This document shows, piece after piece, positions 11,298-22,172 of a DNA stretch of 64,000 nt. The stretch is taken from assembly GCA_016271365.2 (NCBI GenBank), contig CM028136.1, positions 466,982,001 to 467,046,000 of the forward strand, given 5' to 3'. A model generated the notes under the pieces. That model made no database searches. It was not told the origin of the DNA and saw only the letters and a list, made by a program, of their open reading frames with translations. Position 1 is the first letter of the stretch. Every line of letters starts with the position of its first letter. Made by a program: the position numbers and the translations under genes. This DNA comes from Neoceratodus forsteri (taxonomy: Eukaryota; Chordata; Ceratodontiformes; Ceratodontidae).

Positions 11298-12112
11298 AGG
11301 GTCATACCTTTGTTAGGGAAGTCATGGAAGCCATGGATTCCATGATTTGCCCACTTTTATGAAAATTTCATGATATTTTGGCATTTCCAACTCACAATGT
11401 TTGTAATTTTCCATGCCAATATTATGATTTTTAGCATTGTCCATAAAATACTATATTTTTTGGTGTTTGTAAATGACAGATCCATAATTCTGTGCCTCAC
11501 CGTAGCAGTGTGCTTGGTCCCCAGTTGGCCCCAGTGTGGGATCCTAGGTCTTCCACATGAGCTCAGGTCTCTGAGATGGCAGCATGATGGACCGCCTCCT
11601 GCTTCTGGACCAGCCTCATCATACATTTTGTAAAACACTTAAATCTTTGCTGATGTGGTTGTATAGAAATATGTTGAAATAGAAATAGTTAGTTTGACAC
11701 ACATCTGGACTTTTAGAGCTTTGGACCCAGGATGTGCAGCAGTTTTTCTGCTACTGATGTGTAACTGCTAATGCACCAAAATGTTTGTGTGTGATTGTCA
11801 AGCATTTTGATTCTTGTGTAACACTTTGCTCACTTTACAGCAGAAGAGAGACACATGCATCATTTCTTTGACACACGTGTCAGTTTTGATTCGAAGCTTA
11901 TGACACTTGTGACACGAAGTCTGACCACATTTTATTTCATCTAATGGTCATGTTGCAAGTAGCACAACTGGAAAAAATTGTGCTACAGTTCATTGAACAT
12001 CCACCAAAATGGATCCATGGCTTTTACTATGATTTCCATGATTTCTGTTACTTTAATCATGACAGTGGTATGATTTTCCCCAAACTTTTCTATGACAGAA
12101 GTACAGCCCTAG
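11298..12112. mobile_element. Possible non-autonomous hAT relic
   Basis: The left end TAGGGTCATACCTTTGTTA and the reversed right end TAGGGCTGTACTTCTGTCA form an imperfect inverted repeat. Both sides also contain catggatcca-type and tcatgattt-type blocks. I cannot see a convincing 8-bp target duplication, so the hAT assignment is tentative. The interior is AT-rich and noncoding. Confidence 0.4.
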
Positions 12113-12590
12113 AAATAATATATGTAGTTTTGCCTTGAGCATTACACATCTCATACACCACCATCTCTTATATTCTGGTCTTGGGTTGCTGTCCCCTGCC
12201 ACTAAGCATTCATGTTTTGTCGGCTGTTTCCTTGATAAATTAGTTAGATCTTGTCCCCTAGCTGTCTGTGTAAGCTTCTTCAATACCCATGTAAAACCTA
12301 TAACCCGAGACCAACTGGCAAATGTTAAGAGTTTCCTAAAAGTAACCAGCCCGTTTAGTCTCCTTGGAGCCCTGATACTCCACACAAAAAATATTAGTGA
12401 ATGGTCACTTAGGGCATCACCAAATTACCTCGCAGTTACAGTAGTAATCTGTTAAATATCCATTCCAACAAGGTGCTGGTACCAGTCTTGGTATTCAACC
12501 TTGCTAGTTGGAAAATTACCTGTTTAAAGTTTTAGTACTCTAATTTAGTTGAGTATACAAATGCATCACTTCCAGATGAATTCAAATTCA
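12113..12590. other. Spacer without recognised feature
   Basis: Nothing supportable. A tRNA-B-box-like word (gggttgctgtccc near 12184-12196) is present but without a matching A box or SINE body. Confidence 0.45.
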
Positions 12591-12591
12591 G

Positions 12592-13960
12592 ATATCTTAT
12601 TTATTTATTTATTTGCTTTTGTTAACAGGGTAAGCATACTAGACAACCAAGTACCTATTTTCAGGTGTGACCCGGGAGATTACAAGGTACATTCATGAAC
12701 ATCTGGCAAAAACAAGTACAGGATACATTTAAGAGCATCAAGCAACAAGGTCAATACAAGAAACAACAGGGGTTTACATTGCAAGCAGAAGGTAAAATAA
12801 CAGTATGGTTCACTCATGGAAAGCAGTAATAATCATACCAGGCAGCAATGCTCTAAAGGATGAGAGTAGCAGGTAGACAGAGAAGTAACAATTGGTATAG
12901 GGGAGACCCAGAGCCTGATACGGAGATAAAACAGTAAATATGCACACACTGTTTGAGCAGTCGGGCCTAAGCGGTCCCATACTTCTAGAAAGCTGTAAGC
13001 TCGCCAGTGGATAAGGTGCAGAGAGCCGCTATCTCTGACAGATGAGTTAGGCAATGACTCAACTAGTCAGAGCGGCATAGGTTGAGTGGGTTCGTCAAGT
13101 GCAGAGGCAGGTGGAGGCTGATTTGAGAAAGCCCCAGAGGGAGGCTTTAAAGCAGGGGTGGGAGGGTGAGGACCAAGTGCTTGCTGGAAGGGAGTTCCAC
13201 AACCTGGGTGGTTACGCAGCGAAGGCCCAGTCACCAATTTGGGTGCAAGTCTTAGGAACCAGGAGGGCATGAGAGTCACTGGATCTCACATGGTAGGAGG
13301 GGGTAGCGGGAACGATGGATTCAGCAAGGACTGAGGAGTGACAGATCCGACAACATTGTCTATGAAGTTGCCTATGACAAAGGAGTGGTGCTTTTCTGGT
13401 GGGAGCCACTCAAGCCGGGAGTAGAGCTCACAGCAGGGGATGAGGGGAGGAGCTGAGAGCACAAAGTGACATACACTGTTGTACGCTGTGTCCCATTTTG
13501 TGAGACTAGTTTTTGTGTCATGGGCAAAGGTGACAAGTCCATAGCAGAGCGTGGGTAGGAGGACCCCCTGGCTAAGGCGAGACAGGCAGCTGGGGTTAGA
13601 CAGCTTTTCACTCTGTATGCAAGGCCCAACTTACAGTTTGAGGCCTTGCGTGCATTGCATATATGTAGATTCAGATCCAATTGTGGGTCAAGTGTCACCC
13701 CCAGGTACTTGACAGAGTCTGCATCTTGTAGCAGGGACCTATCCACACCTGAGATCTATAGAGGGTCCGGAACAGCTTTTGCCTTTGCTGCTGAACAAAA
13801 GAGCGTGGTCTACATCTTCTGCAGGTTAATCATAAGCTTGTGGTCTTTTAGCCAGGTTTGGATTTGGTTGAAGTCAGAGTTTAGCTTGGCATTGATGACA
13901 GAGATGTCCCAGGAGCTGGTCATTTTCAAGTCCTCTCAAACCACCCTGGAGAGGATTATA
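12592..13960 (-). mobile_element. LINE family X 3' portion
   Basis: On the left is a (ttta)n tail followed by gtaagcatact and ggtgtgacccggg, shared with 5318 and 61655. On the minus strand, 13960-13646 reads VINAKLNSDFNQIQTWLKDH and KLMINLQK. 13746-13372 reads DSVKYLGVTLDPQLDLNLHI, the region just downstream of the RT active site in Jockey-superfamily LINEs. About 13230-13180 encodes PSLRNHPGCGTPFQ, a degenerate form of the usual APRLWNSLP block. The 5' part is missing. The clade (Rex1-like or L2-like) is uncertain. Confidence 0.75.
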
Positions 13961-14224
13961 TACAAAACCAACCACTAACTTTTTTCCACCCCTAAATGAA
14001 GTTATAATGCTGGGCATTCATAACAGGATTTCTTGGACAACATAAGCTGTAGTTGAAAGGCCTTCAGTCCCATTTTATTAATTACAACACTGCCCTTCTT
14101 CTTTGATGAACTAGTCCTACAAAAAATCATATAGTTTGACATATCTATTTTGAGATCTGAAATACGAGAACAGAGTCAAGATTCACTAATGACCATAATA
14201 ACAGGGGAGTACATTGCTAACTAA

Positions 14225-15716
14225 ACATAGAAACATAGAGGTTGATGGCAGATAAGGACCGTAAGGCCCATCTAGTCTACCCATTTCTTTTTCTACCTTA
14301 TTAATGTGCCATCAGCCTTTGCTCTGTCAGTGGCCTATCTATTCATACTCATCTGTATTGTTCCCTTATGCCTATCCCATGCCTGTTTGAAACCCTGCAC
14401 TGTATTCATAGCCACCACTTCCTGAGGTAGGCCGTTCCATGCATCCACCACTCTTTCTGTGTAAAAGAATTTCCTCACATTCCCCCTTAATCGGCCTCCC
14501 TCTAATCTCATGCTGTGTCCTCTTGTCCTGCTATTTTCCTTAAATTGAAACATGTTAGACTCTTTCACCTTGTTAATGCCCTTAAGGTGTTTGAATGTTT
14601 CGATCGTATCACCTTTCTCCCTCCTTTGCTCAAGGGTATACATATTGAGCTCTGTTAATCTGTCCTCATATGTCTTCTGTTGCAGTCCCTGCACCATTTT
14701 GTTGCCCTCTCTGGACTGCCTCAATTTGGTTAATGTCCTTGTGAAGGTGCGGCCTCCAGTACTGCACACAGTACTCAGATGGGGCCTAACCAGTGTCTTG
14801 TAAAGAGGGATTATTACCTCCCTCTTACGACTTGTGATATCCCTACTAATACACCCTAACATCCCCCTAGCCTTACCTACTGCTTTAGAGGTCTGCTTGG
14901 ATGATTTCAGGTCATCGTTGATGATGATGCCCAAGTCTCTTTCTTCCTTTGTGACTGCCAGCAACTCCCCTCTCAGCCTATAGGTGATTTCAGGGTTTCT
15001 CTTCCCTATATGCATGATCTTGCACTTCTTTGCAGTAAATCCCAGTTGCCACTCTTCTGACCATTTTGCTAGTTTACCCAGATCTCTTCTCGTTCTGCTC
15101 ACCCCATCTGGATCATCTACTCTGTTGCAGATCTTGGTGTCATCTGCAAACAGACAAGCCTTACCCTCTAGTCCATCTGCAATGTCACTAATGAAGATAT
15201 CGAACAGGACTGGCCACAGGATTGATCCCTGAGGTACCCCACTTCTGACTTGCATCTCTTCTGACTATATACCATTTACCACCACTCTCTGTTTTCTGCC
15301 CGTCAACCAGTTTGCCACCCAGTTGACCAACTTCATACCCACCCTGAGCCTACCCAGCTTATTTATCAATCTTCTATGTGGAACAGTGTCCAAAGCTTTG
15401 CTGAAGTCAAGGTAGGCGACATCAACTGCTCCCCCTTGGTCCACCACTCTGGTTACCCAGTCAAAGAAATCTATGAGATTAGTTTGACAGGACCTTCCTT
15501 TGTAAACCCATGCTGTCTTGGATCCTGTGCCCCTATGGATTCCATGTGTTGCACTATCCTTTCCTTAAGGAGTGCCTCCATAATCTTGCCCACTACTGAG
15601 GCAAGACTGACTGGTCTGTAGTTCCCTGTCTCCTCCCTGCTACCACTCTTGTGGAGCGGGATCATATGAGCCCTTCTCCAGTCTTCTGGGACCTCTCCTG
15701 TGCTCAGAGACTCTAC
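14225..15716 (-). mobile_element. CR1 element, 5' truncated
   Basis: Tail catagaaacatagagg at the left end, body on the minus strand, truncated at about 15716 within the motif-1 region of RT. Same subfamily as 1-2378. Upstream of the main reading frame, 15665-15471 (minus) gives NYRPVSLASVVGK and 15447-15265 gives LDFSKALDTVPHR, separated by frameshifts. It is followed on the right by a T-run. No target duplication was recognised. Confidence 0.92.
14335..15255 (-). pseudogene. CR1 RT C-terminal half, 306-residue open frame
   Basis: This is the longest intact stretch of CR1 ORF2 in the window. It begins inside the VPQGSIL block, continues through LFADDTKICNRVDD (active-site Asp pair, residues about 37-38), KCKIMHIGKRN, ERDLGIIINDDLK and [18 protein letters not shown] to the C-terminal VVDAWNGLPQEVVAMNT block. 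It then ends close to the tail. One frame disturbance is visible around HLSTVCSTGGRTFTRT, where the family reads HLEYCVQYW. The Met used is internal, not a real start. Not a host gene. Confidence 0.9.
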
Positions 15717-16309
15717 TTTTTTTAATGTAATGCTTCACATATTCAGATGTGCAATCTTTTTCCCTTTCTGAGTCTGCCATGCTGGATCACCCTGCATATA
15801 CATATATTTGATATAGCATGTCCAGTGGTTACAGGTCCAGGATTAACCTCCACATCTGATAATGTAAGTAGTCTGAGTATTATTCTTTCCCACTATTACC
15901 ATCAATTAAAAACAAAATTCATATCTAGTTCACCTATATACTGTCAAATGCTAACTCCATCTCTTTTACACAGAAATCATAAAGGGGACAATTGGACCAT
16001 GTTACTGAAAAGGGGGAACGTATCTGACCTGGAGAATGGTAATGGACATTTCCTCACTGTGATTGCAAGTATAATTATGGGCCACCGGTTCTAAACAACA
16101 GTCTGAAAAGAAAGATAGTGAAGTATAGAACAACACAATAAGACCAGCAAATCTGGACATGGCTAATAAAGAACACAATTAAACATTTAAGAAACAAAGA
16201 GTAAGTAATATAAACTGATTACAGTATTAACAAGTATTTGTCAATGCCGAATGTTTGCTTGCTGGCATTGGCATTGGTAGTGTAGGAGTTAGAGAGATGC
16301 ATAATAGGA
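15717..16309. other. Spacer, no gene or recognised repeat
   Basis: Mixed-composition sequence without coding motifs or clear repeats. Confidence 0.45.
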
Positions 16310-16690
16310 ATGGCAGGGAAGTATTGAATTGAAGCCAACCCCACCCTGAAGAGACTGACAGGCACTGGGGTGTACCTTTGGGTCATCAGGCATAACGGCC
16401 ATGCCATTTCTCCACACCCTACCCTGCAGACACCGACAAGTGTCACAGTGTGCCTTGGAGTCTTTGGGCCTTATGCTCACCCCATTCCATAAGAAACACA
16501 GTGAGATGGGTGCAGTATAGAAGAATGGGGCGAACTTTGGGGCCAAATAGTCAAAGGCACACCTCGATGCCTGTCACTGGCTACAGGGTGTGGGTGGGGG
16601 TGGAATGGCAGGAGTATTAGAGGTGACAATGCCAAGTCACACCCCCTCATGCCTGTCAGTCTCTACAGGGTGGGGCGTTATGGTCAGAAA
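16310..16690. repeat. Inverted cluster of a ~55-base repeat
   Basis: The unit cacccTGnAGAGACTGACAGGCA followed by ggggtgtgcctttg appears in forward orientation near 16343 and 16423. It appears in reverse near 16605-16550 and 16675-16622. The two orientations face each other around about 16510. This looks like a foldback or subterminal-repeat structure; I recognise no known family. Confidence 0.55.
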
Positions 16691-16714
16691 CCCTAACGTC
16701 CCAGTCGTTCGTTG

Positions 16715-17790
16715 GTATTTTCACTCCAAATTTTAAACATGGGTTTTTTGTGACCCCCACCTCATGAACGGTGGCAATATGAGTTAGTTAGCAGAAAGCT
16801 GATTTTGCACAGCGACTGTGGTGCAAAAACACATTTCAAACAGGATGTGAAAAATGACAGCTGTACTGTTCATGGAGAGGTGTAAAACATGGCAATGTTG
16901 AAAATCTTGAGTGAAAATATAAAAAAACTGGTGAAGTCATGAACGTGCATAGAAACTGCACAACGCACACTCGTAATGTAATTAGTTTGGGGATTTTTTA
17001 CAGCAGATTGTTAACACAGGCATTTTGGGACCTCTGCTCATTAACAGTGTCACTGTGATTTTCTTAATCTGTCCTGAACACTGATTTCCCACAGCGACCA
17101 TGCATTTCTGCGAAAACACATTTCAGCCAGGGAGTGAAAAATTACAGCTGTACTGTTCATAAGGAGGTGTTGAAAAATGCCAGTGTTGACAATCTGGACT
17201 GAAAATATTAAAAATTTGTGAACTTAGAAGGGTGCGTGGAAACTGTGCAATGCACGCTCGTAACACAGTCATTTTATGGACTTTTGTCACCAAATGTTCA
17301 ACATAGCCATTTTGAGACCTCTGCTCATGAACAGTGTCACTGTGATTTTCTTAATTTGTCCCGAACACTGATTTTGCATACTGACTGCGCCATTGTGCTC
17401 TACATGCGCGGAAACACATTTTGGGTGAGATGTGAAAAATGACAGCTGTACTGCTCATAAGGAGGTGTGGTAAAATGGCAATGTTAAAAAATCTGGAGTG
17501 AAAATTCATGAACTTATGAGCGTGCGTAGGAACTGTGCAACGCATGCTCATAAAACAGTTATTTTGGAGAATTTGTTCTCCAAATTTTCAACATAGAGTT
17601 TTTGGGGGCCTACCTCATGAACTGTGACACTGTCATTTTGAAAATCAGTCCCAAAAGGTGGTTCAACGCAGTGACCACAAAATCGCCTTGCAGGACCGAA
17701 AATCAAAATGAGAGTGCCCGAATTCATGAGGAGGGGTCCAAATAACCCCATGTTTAAAATTTGGTGAAAAAATTACCCAAAATGCCTGAG
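16715..17790 (+). repeat. Tandem satellite, ~290-bp unit, about 3.5 copies
   Basis: The block gtgaaaaatgacagctgtac recurs with small changes at about 16847, 17134 and 17432, a spacing of 287 and 298 bases. Each unit also carries gaacagtgtcactgtgattt, acacatttcag and a gtgcgtggaaactgtgcaa-type block, in the same order. A fourth, more diverged partial unit ends around 17790. Noncoding. Confidence 0.85.
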
Positions 17791-17829
17791 ATATGCATCA
17801 AAGTTGAAAAAACCCTTTGTATTCCGTTA

Positions 17830-18400
17830 TACGGCTTACCAGCATTTCCTCAGTTTGCGATCGGCTTTGAAGAGTGCAGACGTGTTCCTGGTCCACCGAA
17901 GATCGTCGCGCCAGACTCTGGAGGTCAGTATTGGGTGAGGTGGGGTGTGAGGAGGCAGGGTGCACAGAGGGTGGGCACGGGTGGGGGAGGGCAAGACAAC
18001 CAATGAGGGACCGTTTTTGTTTTTAGGTCATTTTTTTCCTTTAGGAAGATGACGTGGGACTTTTGCCACACTGGGGTGGGCTCCCAGCATAGCAGCTGGA
18101 AGTTTTGTTTTGGGGGGGTGGGCAGTGGAGCCGATAGGGGATTGGGCACCCCCGTCAGCCATACAGAGGTTTGTCACGCTGGGGTGGGCTCCCAGCATGG
18201 CACCTGGAAGTGTGTTTGGAGGGCAGCAGACGGACATTTACCATGCTGGGGTGGGCTCCCAGTGTGGCACCTGGAAGTGTGTTGGGGGCCCTGAGCCAAT
18301 GGGGGAGTCAGCACCCTCGTCAGCCATACGTACGGGGGAGCGCATGAGCACGCTGGGATGGGCTCCCAGTGCGCATCTATGTGTTCGGGGAGAGAACTGT
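17830..18400 (+). repeat. Short tandem array of a 38-base module
   Basis: The module GCTGGGGTGGGCTCCCAGCA, followed by tggcacctggaagtgtgtt, occurs near 18070, 18177, 18242 and 18350 with spacings of about 107, 66 and 108. The longer spacing is filled by a block with gtcagccatac. It adjoins the palindrome at 18400 and may be one arm of a member of the palindromic family. Confidence 0.65.
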
Positions 18401-18540
18401 CTATGACAGACAGTTCAGATGCAGTGCTGACATAGGCAATTTGCATACTGCTGACCGCAGTATGCAAACTGTCTGTGGTGTTTTCCTTTCAACCGTACGC
18501 CACTGCATCTGAATGGCTGTCATAGACAGCTTGGACATTC
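18400..18540. repeat. Two-layer palindrome
   Basis: The outer arms AACTGTCTATGACAGACAGT...CAGATGCAGTG pair with CACTGCATCTGAATGGCTGTCATAGACAG. An inner hairpin is formed by tttgcatactgc and gcagtatgcaaa. Its position next to a tandem-module arm resembles the centres of the elements at 27832, 39513 and 56293, but no mirrored arm is visible on the right. Confidence 0.65.
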
Positions 18541-18670
18541 ATTGGCACGGTGCAGCTGTGCCTGCAAAAGGGAGCAGGGCATTGGAAGTGGAGGAGGCAC
18601 ACCTATGAATTCTTGTATGGTGGCACTATGTTTCTTGCACATGCATGCAAGCAAACATAAAAACTAAGGG

Positions 18671-19372
18671 GCCGATTCCAGGATGGCTGGCATAACTTGC
18701 ATGCAGTTGCGAGTTATGCCAGTCGCCCCTACGCCGGGGACCCTACGTCGCATTCCAGAAGTGGCAGGGTCCCGGCAATTGTGACATGCAACATACAGCA
18801 TGCGTGTGGTGGTAGCTCATGCATGGCATATTGCAGCCCCATGTCACAACTTGCGGCAAGTGACCGGCAGCACCCCCAAAGCACCCCTTGCCCTGGACCA
18901 TGACGGCAGTAATCAGGGGGCATGGGAGGGGCAGGACACATGGCACAGGCATCCAGGTGGTGGGGGAGCAGGAGTGTGTAAGTGGGGGCTTAGGGGTTCA
19001 CCTAGCACCATTGCTGGGTTGCTGCGAGGTGGCATCTGACCGTGCCAGCTGTCGGATGCCACTTAAGACAGGTCCGACATGTCGTAACTTGGGTACGCCA
19101 CTACATCTCTTGTACTTGCAATTGTGTGTTACGTCAGCTGCCCTACTGGAATTGGGCTATGTTGTTGTCATAACCTGCAGTTGCACCTGGCATTGCAGGC
19201 TGTGGTGTAAGTGTTGGTGTATCCTGCTATTGTTGCAGCCCGAAGATGCCATGGCGCATCTCACCTCTTGTTATAGGGGCTGGTGTAACACCTGGTGTAA
19301 GTGGCGAGATACTCCATGGGGATTGACGTGTCTTGCCTTATGCCGGTGTACCTCCTTCTGGAATCAGGCACT
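18671..19372. mobile_element. Palindromic-family element A, possibly deletion derivative
   Basis: The left end ggggccgattccagg plus ggcataac and the reversed right end gtgcctgattccagaagg plus ccggcataagg form a degenerate terminal inverted repeat. The internal block attccagaagtggcagggtc resembles attctagaaagagcagggtc in the element at 55612. The typical central palindrome and tRNA-like modules were not found, so this may be an internally deleted member. No coding capacity: open frames here are GC-driven. Confidence 0.5.
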
Positions 19373-19967
19373 AAAAATATAAGTCTTATGTATAAATTTA
19401 AAAGTAAAACACCCCCCTCCACTGACTTTGACATAGTTACTCAACTTGCCATACAAGTGCTGCTGCTCAGGTGCCACTGCTTTGGGTGGGGCTCACTTTT
19501 AAACTCACAGCTTCTCCTCCTCCCCCCCTTTCCACTGATTGACTGTGCAGCTCACACAAGACACTTTCACACACTCAGGCAGCTTGCAGCAGTGTCTATA
19601 GGTGGTGCAAGACATGGGCACACAGGAGCAGACATACAGTTAGTTATAAAACGATAGAAAAAGTGTACAAGCTGCCAGATCAAACAGTAGCTGAAAGTGC
19701 TCACTCCCTCTTGTTTAATGTAGTTGCAGACAAAGTAGGGCTGAAGCACAAAGTAGGGAGGGCACTCAAGATTCTTTTAGCCTGTTGGTGAGTTCCTCTG
19801 GGTTTTGAATATACTTTGTTTGCAATTAGTTACGAAACAGTTTGTGTTAAAACAGGTAGTTAATGGCGTGAACAGGAACAAGTGAGGGAAAACAGGGTGA
19901 GTCATTTAGGCTAGTGCTTAATTTTCAAGATGGTCCTTGGGACAGTTACAGTAGCAGAGGTTTCTAG
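19373..19967. other. Spacer adjoining the 430-bp tandem unit
   Basis: No coding or repeat assignment. It borders the duplicated unit and might belong to the same unknown parent sequence. Confidence 0.4.
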
Positions 19968-20396
19968 CATATGCAGTTAGTCTACTAAGAATCTGTATAC
20001 AGTTGATAAAAAAAAAAAAACAAGCAAATGAATTACACTATTTACAATACATACCTAATATAATTAGGGGAAAAAAGATGGTGGATCGATTGTGCAGGTG
20101 ACAGTACTAGAGGAGAGACCAGATTTTGGGACATGGCACTCGGACACAATTTTCAAGGCATTCTATAAAATAAGAATTGGTAAGCCATCATTATTAAGTT
20201 TTGGTATGAACATTATTTAATATTTGCAACAGCCTGTGGTTTACTCTGAAGAGGAGCTTTGTGCTTGTGTGTTCACAGCAGTTTGCAGAACAAGAAATAA
20301 GAAGGAAGAATGAGGAAGAAGGTGGTAGTCAGCTGCTGGAGGAGGATGAGTGGCATGGAGGACAGGGGAAAAAGAGACCAGTGTGTGGGAGCTGAG
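19968..20396 (+). repeat. 430-bp tandem duplication, copy 1
   Basis: Matches copy 2 (20397-20440 plus 22965-23395) along its length. Shared blocks include catatgcagttagtct, ataattaggggaa, cacaattttcaaggca, ctttgtgcttgtgtgttcac and gtcagctgctggaggaggat. I see no LTR-type ends or terminal repeats. The unit includes a splice-like ggtaag and a pyrimidine tract before cacag, but no protein family is recognised. Confidence 0.75.
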
Positions 20397-21183
20397 ACCA
20401 TATGCAGTTAGTCTAGTAAGAATTAGCATGTTATACACTTAGGGAGCCATAACAAAAAAGTAACCTATTTTCTAAACGGACAACCTTTCAGAGAATCAAT
20501 AGAGGAAAAAGATCTGGGAGTAATTATTAATGAAAACCTAAACTACAATTCACACTGTAATAACCAGATAGCTAAGGCAAAAAAGATCATTGGAACAATC
20601 AAAAAAATTCTAGGAGTAGAAGTGAACCGGTTATTATGCCACTATATATGGTATGTTAAACCATTACTGGACTACTAGTAGGATTGAAAAAATACAGAAA
20701 CACACCACAAAACTAATATACAATCTAAAAAATATCTCATACACCAATCGACTGGAAAAACGAAAACTAATAGGCGGATAGTCAGAAGGGTCGCATGGTG
20801 CAACAGAGTTGCACCATGCCAGCACTGATGCGCCGCGTGATATTCAAGCGGGGATTGAGCCTGGCACAAATCGATGCACTGGAGTGCATCAGTAATGTAT
20901 GCAACGCAGGTAGGGCGGCGTGCCCATGCATACACCGCACATCCCGATATTCAGACCAGGATGTGCTGAGCCCATGCATGCGCAACCCCTACTTGGGCTG
21001 CACACAGGTGAGCCCCCCCAAAAAAAAGGAGCAACAGCTGGCCACCCACAGGTGAGCTACCATATTGCAGGGTGCAGCATGGCAGCTGCCACCTGTGGGT
21101 GGCCATCCGAGCTCCGGCTGCACCTTCTGGTGGTGTCCCCCCATGCCGATTGTGGGAATATGTATACAAATAATAGTCCTAAA

Positions 21184-21415
21184 TCCCTGGTGGTCCAGTG
21201 GACCGCTCGCAGCCCGATAGCGGGCATATGTAGAATATATTAAACATCCTATATCCCTGGTGGTCCAGTGGACTGCTCGCAGCCTGATCACAGGCATATA
21301 TTGTAATAATATTAGTTCTGAGTCCGCGGTAGGTGGTCACGGTGGATGGTTATGTTGTAATGTACCAGTCCCATATCCCCGGTGGTCCAGTGACGGTCAC
21401 AGATCGATCGCGGCA
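21184..21415 (+). repeat. Left-arm module array of element E (3 modules)
   Basis: Modules begin at about 21184, 21254 and 21374 with CCCTGGTGGTCCAGTGGA, then a hairpin such as gcccgatagcgggc, then atatgt. The first 18 bases differ by one transition from my recollection of the vertebrate tRNA-Glu 5' end and contain a perfect internal A box (TGGTCCAGTGG fits TRGYNNARNNG). No B box follows. Confidence 0.75.
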
Positions 21416-21539
21416 TCATAATGCACCACCACACCCAGGTTCAGCGGTAGCCCTCCTCGCTCATGAGCCCTCACCACTCCCGCCCCCGGTCAGTGGTGGT
21501 ACTCACCCGCTTGCTGCCCCACTGCCCGCCAACTGACAC

Positions 21540-21725
21540 CATACAGTAGGGTTTCACGCCCATTGGTCCACAGCGTGAGCCAATGAGTGTGTAGTTCTGT
21601 ATTGTATTACTCAGTCCAATATGTGAATGGATCCATTCACATATCTGAACTGTGTAGTACGGTATGGGCTGCATGCCCATTGGCTCCGCTGTGGACCAAT
21701 GGGCATACAGCCCTACCATATGGTG
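21540..21725. repeat. Central palindrome of element E
   Basis: Arms starting tgacaccatacagtaggg and ending ccctaccatatggtgtca, with nested cccattggtccacag / ctgtggaccaatggg. At the heart is gtgaatggatccattcac (about 21623-21640). The outermost blocks resemble those around other family centres; the heart does not. Confidence 0.8.
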
Positions 21726-21874
21726 TCAGTCGGTGGGCGGTGAGGTGGCAAGCGGGTGGGGAGCTGTTGTCCGCCGCTGACCGGGGGAGTGAGGTGGTGG
21801 GGCTCATTGGGCAGGTGGGGTTGGGGGTACCGCTAGACCACCATGGTTGGATTGGTGTTGCATTATTATTTACT

Positions 21875-22172
21875 GATGCCCGTGATGGGGCTGCAAGGGG
21901 TCCACTGGACCACCAGGGATATAGGACTGATATTATTGCAACATATGCCCGCGATCGGGCTGCAAGCGGTCCACTGGACCACCAGGGATAGTGTTAACAG
22001 TTGAAAACTGACATATGCCCATGATCGGGCTGCAAGCGGTCCACTGGACCACCAGGGATTGTGTTAACAGTTATAAACAGACTTATGCCCTTGATCGGGC
22101 TGCAGGCAATCCACTGGACCACCATTGATATAGGACAATTCTCATATTCTACTTATGCCCACGATCGGGCAG
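21875..22172 (-). repeat. Right-arm module array of element E (4-5 modules)
   Basis: Reversed copies of the left-arm module at about 21875-21922, 21943-21990, 22013-22060 and 22083-22130, plus a partial one near 22151-22172. Each has gcccgcgatcgggc followed by tccactggaccaccaggg. The spacing is close to 70 bases. More modules here than on the left arm suggests expansion after, or independent of, the mirror duplication. Confidence 0.78.

Noticed and set aside
12133..12200. tRNA-like SINE (B box gggttgctgtccc)
   Set aside because: No A box at the right distance and no tail; a single B-box-like word is expected by chance.
16715..17790. CRISPR-like array
   Set aside because: Units are about 290 bases, repeat across their full length and have no unique spacers; the genome is vertebrate.
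18697..19382. Several overlapping open frames in GC-rich DNA
   Set aside because: They lie on both strands of a palindromic element, have biased composition and no domain.
21184..22172. Array of functional tRNA-Glu genes
   Set aside because: Only the 5' end and A box match; no anticodon arm, B box or acceptor pairing follows.
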